Shown: piece after piece, positions 58,601 through 64,000 of the stretch
How the letters are laid out: every line of letters begins with the position of its first letter
Numbering within the stretch: position 1 is the first letter of the stretch
NCBI RefSeq assembly: GCF_000730565.1
Contig: NZ_BBIQ01000007.1
Coordinates: 62,001-126,000 of the forward strand
From: Pseudomonas fulva NBRC 16637 = DSM 17717
GTDB lineage: Bacteria > Pseudomonadota > Gammaproteobacteria > Pseudomonadales > Pseudomonadaceae
DNA: 64,000 nucleotides
Direction of reading: 5' to 3'
Notes under the pieces: generated by a model
Seen by the model: the letters and a program-made list of their open reading frames with translations, nothing else
Databases searched by the model: none
What the model was told of the DNA's origin: nothing
Position numbers and translations under genes: made by a program

Positions 58601-61600
58601 ATGACGTACGCCAGGTGCTGCGGGGTGAGCCCCGGAGCTTCCAGGTTGGTGGCAGGCAGTTCCAGGCTCAACGGCGCGTCCAGATCGATCACGACGCCGT
58701 GCTCGGGCACATGCCGGGTCGCCGCGTGCACCAGCACCGCCACCGGGTCGCTGTCGGTGAGCATGTGGCGAATACGCTCTGCCGGGTAATCCGGATCGAC
58801 CGGCACATACGCGCCGCCCGCCTTCAGGATTCCGAGCAGCCCCACCATCATCGACAAACTGCGTTCAACGCAGATCGCCACGCGATCATCGGGCGTCACG
58901 CCCAGCGCGATGAGGTGGTGAGCCAGGCGATTGGCCTGGGCGTTGAGCTGCTCGAAGGTCAGCTCGCCCTCCTCGGCGCTGACGGCGACGGCCTGCGGGG
59001 TGCGCTGCGCCTGGGCCTCGACCAGCGCGTGCAGGGTACAGATAAGGTCATGGTCGGTGCCGGTCGCATTGAAGGCGTGCAGCACCCGCTCGCGTTCTTC
59101 GCCAGCCAGCAGGTCGATGTCCGCGACGATGGCCTGGTCGCTGGTCGCAAAGGCTTGCAGGACGCGCTGCAGGTAACCGGCGAAGCGTTCGATTGTGGCG
59201 CGGTTGAACAGCGCGGTGGCATACACGATGCCACCGGCAAAGCAGCCGGCCCGCTCACCCATGCTCAAGCTCAAATCGAACTTGGCCACTTCGGCCTCGG
59301 CAGCCATGGCGCTGACATGCAAGTCTGCAAACGCAGGGGCCCGATGCCCGGCGTTGGCGTCCCAGTCCAGCGTTGCCTGATACAGCGGCGTATGCCCAAG
59401 GCTTCGCCGCGGGCGCAATAGCTCCACCACCTGTTCGAACGGAACATCCTGATGGGCCTGGGCCTCCAGCACCACGGCCTTGGCCTGCGCCAGCAACGCA
59501 GATACCGGCGGGCGGCCCGACAGGTCCAGGCGCAAGGCCAGGGCATTGACGAACATGCCCACCATCCCCTGGACCTGGCTCTGCCGTCGATTGGCGACCG
59601 GCGAGCCGATGACCACATCCTGCTGCCCGGACAGGCGAGCGAGCAGCGCTGCCCACGCTGCCGTGAACAGCATGAAAGGCGTGACGCCATGGCGCGTGCA
59701 CACGGCTTTGAGGGCTTCACTGGACGGCAGGTCGAGCTGGACCTGGACGCTGTCGCCCGCGTATTGCTGGCGCTCCGGACGAGGCCGGTCCCATGGCAGG
59801 CTGAGCAGCGCGGGCGAGCCGTGGAGCTGCTTGCGCCAGTAGTCGGCTTGGGCATCCAGCGCCGAACCGTTGAGCCAGCGCTGCTGCCACTGGGCATAAT
59901 CGAGGTACTGCACCCTGAGCGCGGGCAGCGGGTTGGGGGCGTGCGTAGCGAAAGCCTGGTAGAGCGCCGCGAGCTCGCCGATCAGAATGCCCAGGGACCA
60001 GCCATCCGCCACCAGGTGGTGAACGACCAGTAGCAGCGCGTGGCGGTCATCACCGAGGTCCAGCACGTGAGCGCGTATCGGCAGGTCCTGGTCCAGAGCA
60101 AAGGGCCGCGCGGCCTCGGCACGGGCCCATGCTTGCAGACCAGGCGAATCCAGCCCGCAGGCCCGGTGCCACTGCACGGTGAACGCCTCTGTATCGGTTG
60201 CCAGCGCCACATACGGTTCACCGTCATGCTCATGGAATCGGCTGCGCAGGCTTTCATGACGGGCCACCAGCGCACGCAGGCTGCGCTCCAGCGCCTGACG
60301 GTGCAGGCGCCCTTCCAGGTGCAGCGCCACCGGAATGTGATAGGCAGCACTGGCTTCAGACATCTGGGTCAGGAACCATAGGCGCTGCTGGGCCAGGGAA
60401 AGCGGCAGGCGCTCTTCACGCGGCATCGGTTCCAGGGCCGGCAAGGCCTGCACGCTGGCTTGCAAGGTGGCCGCCACTGCAGCCAGGCAGTCGTCGGCGA
60501 ACAGGTCGGCCAACGCCAGTTCGCAGCCCATCTGTTCGCGTACCTGGGCCAGCATGCGCATGGCCAGCAAGGAGTGCCCGCCCTGCTCGAAGAAACGGTC
60601 CTGCCGGCCGATGGTGTTGAGCCCAAGCAGATCGGCCCAGATACGCGCCAGGTCAGCCTCATGCCCAGCCCGAGGCGCTTCGAACACCACCGTCGACAGA
60701 TCCTGCAGCCCCGGGGCCGGCAACGCCATACGATCGATCTTGCCGTTGTTGTTCAGCGGCATCCGCACCAGAGGCACGAACGCCGACGGCACCATGTAAT
60801 CGGGTAGTCGGGCGCGCAGGTAATCGCGAAGATCCGTGCCATCGAGGTCCTCGCTACGGCGTGTGTACCAGGCGACCAATCGGTGAGGCCCGTGGGCCTG
60901 CTCCATGGCCATGACAAGCACCTCGCCGATGCCGGGTGCCTGAGCCAGCACTTGCTCGATTTCGCCAGGCTCGATACGGAAACCGCGGATTTTCACCTGA
61001 TCATCGTTACGCCCCAGGCATTCGAGCTGGCCGTCGGCATTCCAGCGCACCAGGTCGCCCGTGCGATAAAGACGCGCCCCCGCCTGCTGACCGAACGGGT
61101 CTTGGACAAAGCGCTGTTCGGTCAGGTCGGGCCGATTCAGATAACCCAGGGCCACACCGTCACCGCCGACATACAATTCACCGACCACGCCCTGTGGCAC
61201 CGGGCGCTGCCACGCATCCAGCACATACACCTGGGTATTGCCGATGGGGCGGCCAATGGGGACCTGGTTTGCATCCGGCGCCAGGGCCTGAACTTCGCAG
61301 GTGACGGCAAAGGTGGTGGTCTCGGTAGGGCCATAGCCATTGATCAGGCGCAGGCCAGGTGCTTGGGCCAGGAGCGCGCGGAACGCAGCCGGCTCGGCCC
61401 GCTCCCCGCCGCTGATCAGCACCCGCAGCCCGGCCAGGGCCTGGGGCATCAGCTGTACGTACTGGTTGAACAGCGCGGTGGTCAGGAACAGCACCGTGAT
61501 GGCCTGGTCCTGCAGCGCGCAGGCGAAACGCTCAGGGTCGACCAGCGTGGCGTGGTCGATCACATGCACCTGGCCGCCGTTGAGCAACGCGCCCCAGACC

Positions 61601-64000
61601 TCGAAGGTGCTGGCATCGAACGCCGGGTTGGAGGCGAGGCCCAGGCGGTCATTGGAGCCCAGTTCGACATAGCCGTTGTCCACCACCAGGCGCACGATGC
61701 CACGGTGCGGGACGCACACGCCCTTTGGCTGACCGGTCGTGCCGGAGGTGTACATCACGTAGGCAGTGCTGTCGGCGGCCGGTGCCAGGCCCAGGTCATC
61801 ACCAGACCCGTGTGCAAGCTGCAAGGTATCCAGGTCGATGCGACGTGGGCCCAGGGGTGCATTGACCGTGGCCACTGTCAGCACGAGGCTGGCCTGGCAG
61901 TCCTGCACCATGAACGCCTGGCGCTCGGCAGGTGCATGCAGGTCAAGCGGCACATAGCTGGCCGCACACTTGAGCACGGCCAACTGGGCCACCAGCAAGG
62001 AGAAGGAGCGCGGCAACAGCAGCGCCACCTGCGCAGCGGGCTTGACGCCTTGGGCAATCAGGTAGCGTGCCAGGCGGTTGGCCTGCCGGTTGAGCTCGCC
62101 ATAACCCAGGACGTGCTCGCCATGCACCGCGGCGATGGCGGCGGGATGCTCGGCCGCGCGTCGCTCGAACAGATGCGTCACGCTGCACGCGCGGGGACAG
62201 GCAGTGTGTGTCTGGTTAAGCGCATACAGCAGATGATCACGCTCGGACGCGTCCAACAGGTCTACTTGGGCCAACGGTTGCTGGTCATTGGCCGTCATCG
62301 CCCGGAGCAGCCGCTCGAAGTAACCCAGGTGGCGGCGCACCGTCGCCTCATCGAACAGCGCAGTGGCGTAGTCCAGGCTGCCAATCAGGCAGTCGCCCTG
62401 TTCCCCCAGGTTCAAGGTCAGGTCGAACTTGGCCACAGCGCTGGCTTGGTTGACGGCCTCCAGTTGCAAACCTGCCAGCGTCAGCGCGGCGCCCTCGGTC
62501 GCCTGCCAGTTCAAGCTGACCTGGAACACGGGCGTATGGCTCAGGCTGCGCGCAGGGCGCAGCACTTCCACCACGTGTTCGAACGGCACGTCCTGGTGGG
62601 CCTGGGCCTGCAGAACCCGGTCGCGTACCTGGCCTATCAAGGCGTGCGCGGTCGGTGCTGCGCTTGGGTCAATGCGCAGGGCCAGCGTATTGACGAACAG
62701 CCCGACCAAGGGTTCGAGTTCGGCACGCCCTCGTCCTGCGACCGGGCAGCCGACCACCACTTCAGGCTGGCCGGACAGGCGCGCCAGCAGTGCTGACCAT
62801 GCGGCCAGCACCGTCATGTACACCGTCGCACCGTGCTGATGGGCCAAGGTGCGCAGTGCCGCCGAGAGACGCGGCGACAGGTGCACCGGCACGCTGGCAC
62901 CGGCCAGGTCCTGCCGCGTCGGGCGTTGCCGGTCGGTGGGCAGGTTGATCAACGTCGGCGCGCCCTCCAGCGTCTGGTGCCAGTAATCGAGCTGCTGTTG
63001 CAGGCGTTCACCCGTCAGCCATCGACGCTGCCACACGGCGTAATCGGTGTACTGCAGGGCCAGTGCGGGCAGCGGGTCCTCCCGGCCCTCACGCAATGCG
63101 GCGTAGAGCAGGTTCAACTCGTGGGTCATCACGCCCAGGGACCAGCCATCGGCCACGATATGGTGCACGGTCATGGCCAGTACGTGATGCTGCTCGTCCA
63201 AGCGCAGCACATGCGCCTGCACCAGGGGCCCGCAGGCCAAGTCGAAGGGGGTTCGGGCAAGCGCCTGAAGCCGGGCGGGCAACGCGGCGGGCGTCACTGC
63301 TTCGCGTTGCAACCAGCCTGTCTGCGGCACTGGGCAAATGACCACTTCGGCGCTGTCAGCCACGGCCTTGAACTGACTGCGCAGCACCGGGTGGCGCTCC
63401 AGCAGGCGCAGCAGGGCTGCTTCCAGCGCATCGACATCCAACCCACCGCGCAGGCCAAGGGCCAGGGGGACGTTGTAGGCCTGGCTGCCACCCTCCAGCT
63501 GGGCCAGGAACCACAGGCGCTGCTGGGCGAAGGACATGGGCAAGGCCTGCCCTGGCGCTGCGGCCACGATAGGCGGCACCTCGCTGCGCCCAGCCTGCTC
63601 CAGGTGCCTGGCCACGCTGGTCAATTGTGCCGCGGCAAACAATGCTGCCAGGCTCAGTTCAGCCCCCAGGCGTACGCGCACTTGGGACACCATGCGCATG
63701 GCCAACAATGAATGCCCACCCAGGCGGAAGAAATCATCATGCCGCCCGACCCGCTCCACGTGCAGCAACTCGGCCCACAGTTGGGCCAGGGCCTGTTCGA
63801 GTTCACCCACCGGCGCTTCGAAACCCACCTCGAAGAGCGCTGTGCGCTCCGGTGCCGGCAGTGCGCGGCGGTCGAGCTTACCGTTGGCGGTCAGGGGCAG
63901 CGCTGGCAAGGCGACGAAGGCTACCGGCACCATGTACTCGGGCAGGTGGGCCTGCAATTGGGCGCGCAGGCCTTCAGGTTCGAGCGGGGCCACGTCGGGC
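55624..64000 (-). CDS. psoC: Terminal non-ribosomal peptide synthetase of a putisolvin-type lipopeptide (partial)
   Basis: The gene runs off the window; 2,792 codons are visible. From the first in-window GTG codon (63993) the order is: end of an A domain, T (Ser95), C (150-590, HHIVADG), A (600-1090), T (Ser1141), C (1195-1640), A (1655-2140), T (Ser2182), TE1 (Ser2307 in GWSFGG, His2476), TE2 (Ser2593 in GHSFGG, His2760). Binding-pocket residues are D-A-F-F-I-G-G-T-F for the first complete A domain, Val/Ile-like, and D-V-W-H-V-S-L-V-D for the last, a serine code. Putisolvins end Val/Leu/Ile-Ser and their psoC is followed by macAB. Entolysin and xantholysin end in Ile. The tandem thioesterases release and cyclise the peptide. 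The symbol is inferred from these points. Confidence 0.93.
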   Translation of the reverse strand, partial: PDVAPLEPEGLRAQLQAHLPEYMVPVAFVALPALPLTANGKLDRRALPAPERTALFEVGFEAPVGELEQALAQLWAELLHVERVGRHDDFFRLGGHSLLAMRMVSQVRVRLGAELSLAALFAAAQLTSVARHLEQAGRSEVPPIVAAAPGQALPMSFAQQRLWFLAQLEGGSQAYNVPLALGLRGGLDVDALEAALLRLLERHPVLRSQFKAVADSAEVVICPVPQTGWLQREAVTPAALPARLQALARTPFDLACGPLVQAHVLRLDEQHHVLAMTVHHIVADGWSLGVMTHELNLLYAALREGREDPLPALALQYTDYAVWQRRWLTGERLQQQLDYWHQTLEGAPTLINLPTDRQRPTRQDLAGASVPVHLSPRLSAALRTLAHQHGATVYMTVLAAWSALLARLSGQPEVVVGCPVAGRGRAELEPLVGLFVNTLALRIDPSAAPTAHALIGQVRDRVLQAQAHQDVPFEHVVEVLRPARSLSHTPVFQVSLNWQATEGAALTLAGLQLEAVNQASAVAKFDLTLNLGEQGDCLIGSLDYATALFDEATVRRHLGYFERLLRAMTANDQQPLAQVDLLDASERDHLLYALNQTHTACPRACSVTHLFERRAAEHPAAIAAVHGEHVLGYGELNRQANRLARYLIAQGVKPAAQVALLLPRSFSLLVAQLAVLKCAASYVPLDLHAPAERQAFMVQDCQASLVLTVATVNAPLGPRRIDLDTLQLAHGSGDDLGLAPAADSTAYVMYTSGTTGQPKGVCVPHRGIVRLVVDNGYVELGSNDRLGLASNPAFDASTFEVWGALLNGGQVHVIDHATLVDPERFACALQDQAITVLFLTTALFNQYVQLMPQALAGLRVLISGGERAEPAAFRALLAQAPGLRLINGYGPTETTTFAVTCEVQALAPDANQVPIGRPIGNTQVYVLDAWQRPVPQGVVGELYVGGDGVALGYLNRPDLTEQRFVQDPFGQQAGARLYRTGDLVRWNADGQLECLGRNDDQVKIRGFRIEPGEIEQVLAQAPGIGEVLVMAMEQAHGPHRLVAWYTRRSEDLDGTDLRDYLRARLPDYMVPSAFVPLVRMPLNNNGKIDRMALPAPGLQDLSTVVFEAPRAGHEADLARIWADLLGLNTIGRQDRFFEQGGHSLLAMRMLAQVREQMGCELALADLFADDCLAAVAATLQASVQALPALEPMPREERLPLSLAQQRLWFLTQMSEASAAYHIPVALHLEGRLHRQALERSLRALVARHESLRSRFHEHDGEPYVALATDTEAFTVQWHRACGLDSPGLQAWARAEAARPFALDQDLPIRAHVLDLGDDRHALLLVVHHLVADGWSLGILIGELAALYQAFATHAPNPLPALRVQYLDYAQWQQRWLNGSALDAQADYWRKQLHGSPALLSLPWDRPRPERQQYAGDSVQVQLDLPSSEALKAVCTRHGVTPFMLFTAAWAALLARLSGQQDVVIGSPVANRRQSQVQGMVGMFVNALALRLDLSGRPPVSALLAQAKAVVLEAQAHQDVPFEQVVELLRPRRSLGHTPLYQATLDWDANAGHRAPAFADLHVSAMAAEAEVAKFDLSLSMGERAGCFAGGIVYATALFNRATIERFAGYLQRVLQAFATSDQAIVADIDLLAGEERERVLHAFNATGTDHDLICTLHALVEAQAQRTPQAVAVSAEEGELTFEQLNAQANRLAHHLIALGVTPDDRVAICVERSLSMMVGLLGILKAGGAYVPVDPDYPAERIRHMLTDSDPVAVLVHAATRHVPEHGVVIDLDAPLSLELPATNLEAPGLTPQHLAYVIYTSGSTGLPKGVMNEHAGVVNRLLWMQDAYALGADDVVLQKTPFSFDVSVWELLWPLQTGAKLVMARPGGHRDPQYLQHAIKAEGVSTLHFVPSMLDVFLSAIESGWSAPSLKRVVCSGEALPGSLVRRFHQQLPDVELHNLYGPTEAAVDVSAWHCVSAPDNTPIGKPIANTTLYVLDDQSQPVPQGVAGELYIGGVQVARGYLNRPELTAERFLDDPFGQRPGGRLYRTGDLARHLPDGNLEYLGRNDDQVKLHGLRIELGEIQAAMTAVDTVKEAVVLACDQHLVAYYTGQRLIPEALRAVLMARLPAFMVPSHFIHLAALPLGPNGKLDRKALPAPEVQQRPFEAPCGDVEQLVASLWCELLDVDEVGRHDNFFELGGHSLAAIRLVDRLRKAGVPVALTDVFQRPSVALLAKQVDRQAPAVATVITVRPGSAQAPLFLVHEFSGLDFYFPVLAHQVGGDFAIYGLPGLPSDAPQPRTLECLARYQITQMRTVQPHGPYRLAGWSFGGVLAMEMANQLRGVDEQVAFIGLIDTYAPRLADQGKARWEGPYALERQLLLNCTAYWQTKGEAGRAKRALLARLEQDQADFATLLASCREHEVLYGLWASMTDADLRHYFGRELAHGHALAHYRPAPVDVPVHLLCAAQADEAPEGLGWRTALPTQVLVTHTVPGDHRSLMQAPHVTTVGQVLTQALACAAAPAVPPPFAPVAIQTGAAGHTPVFCVAGAGDSVTSFIGLAEALGPQWPVQGLQARGLDGLSLPHTCVEAAAAWHVQAIEAVYPEGPLNLVGHSFGGWVAHAMAARLQAKGRQVRSLTLIDSEGPGPGSTCGQPHTFSQTLLRLIEALEMSSGKPLGLDRVAFAQASDDQQQQQLHTAMVRAGLMPARPSARALDGTVRTFGAALRTPYHPELPYTGPAGLVLVDDPGLDAEGNAAEHRLMQQRWQQLLPGLKVWKAPGDHFSILKVPHVFSLAAWWHDGQALAQAQVVQ

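Noticed and set aside
60883..62796. 637-codon open frame on + inside the synthetase gene
   Set aside because: It is antisense to conserved C and A domains; long antisense frames are expected in high-GC coding DNA, and the translation resembles no known family.
1..64000. CRISPR arrays, insertion sequences, REP elements, rRNA and tRNA genes
   Set aside because: Reading through the intergenic regions by eye I found no regularly spaced repeats, transposase genes, the typical P. putida REP sequence, or cloverleaf genes. A computed search would be needed for divergent copies.

Overview
The window is GC-rich chromosomal DNA that reads as a fluorescent Pseudomonas of the P. putida group. Supporting this are the bacterial Ku/LigD pair, the Pseudomonas-type metallothionein, the conserved gene order around ligD, a quinohaemoprotein alcohol dehydrogenase, and a lipopeptide synthetase that ends in two thioesterase domains next to macAB. 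No rRNA, tRNA, CRISPR array, insertion sequence or prophage was seen. Most of the window looks like stable chromosome; the likeliest variable parts are the lipopeptide locus and the alcohol oxidation locus.

Region 1 (1-7.4 kb) opens with the 3' part of a hybrid histidine kinase, then a Nudix hydrolase, a ClpP-like protease and a tightly overlapping DUF72 / ybhP / clsB / ybhN operon for envelope lipid functions. A metallothionein follows, downstream of an acidic protein. Region 2 (7.5-14 kb) holds the two NHEJ genes: ligD on + and ku on -. Between them sits a four-gene overlapping operon (acyl-CoA dehydrogenase-like, PIG-L deacetylase, NodS-like methyltransferase, family 2 glycosyltransferase) whose product I do not know. 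Region 3 (14-21.6 kb) is a run of minus-strand genes: an MTA/SAH-nucleosidase-like protein, a methyltransferase coupled to a haem-oxygenase-like putative diiron oxidase, small stress proteins, an MFS transporter, a Tat-exported aldo/keto reductase, a DyP peroxidase and a lone CrtZ-like hydroxylase.

Region 4 (21.6-26.7 kb) contains mgtC behind a long leader, a membrane diguanylate cyclase, a DUF4142 protein and a KfrA-like coiled-coil DNA-binding protein with a palindrome in front of it. Region 5 (26.7-32.3 kb) has two convergent catabolic/salvage units. On + is a YheO/DauR-type regulator with a PLP dehydratase and an ornithine-cyclodeaminase-family reductase. On - is an operon led by a clear TPP riboswitch: a Glu-type TenA, a Cys-type TenA, a 48-codon ORF overlapped at both ends, and a CodA-family deaminase with altered active-site residues. 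This reads as thiamine-pyrimidine salvage with an unusual deaminase.

Region 6 (32.4-41 kb) has a GGDEF-EAL protein, a solitary tyrosine recombinase, a glycerate kinase / CdaR regulator / MFS transporter set and an AIFM3-like Rieske flavoprotein. Region 7 (41.2-46.9 kb) is an alcohol oxidation unit: an AcoR-type sigma-54 activator, and convergent to it a PQQ-haem alcohol dehydrogenase and aldA operon with a perfect -24/-12 promoter. Region 8 (47-51.5 kb) is housekeeping: TraX-like, YdjM-like, an alpha/beta hydrolase lipoprotein, another lipoprotein and a HisN-type phosphatase.

Region 9 (51.7-64 kb) is the end of a cyclic lipopeptide cluster: a LuxR regulator, macB, macA and the terminal synthetase, which runs off the window. 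The two complete adenylation domains read as Val/Ile-like and Ser. With the tandem thioesterases this matches the end of putisolvin (Val/Leu/Ile-Ser) better than entolysin or xantholysin.
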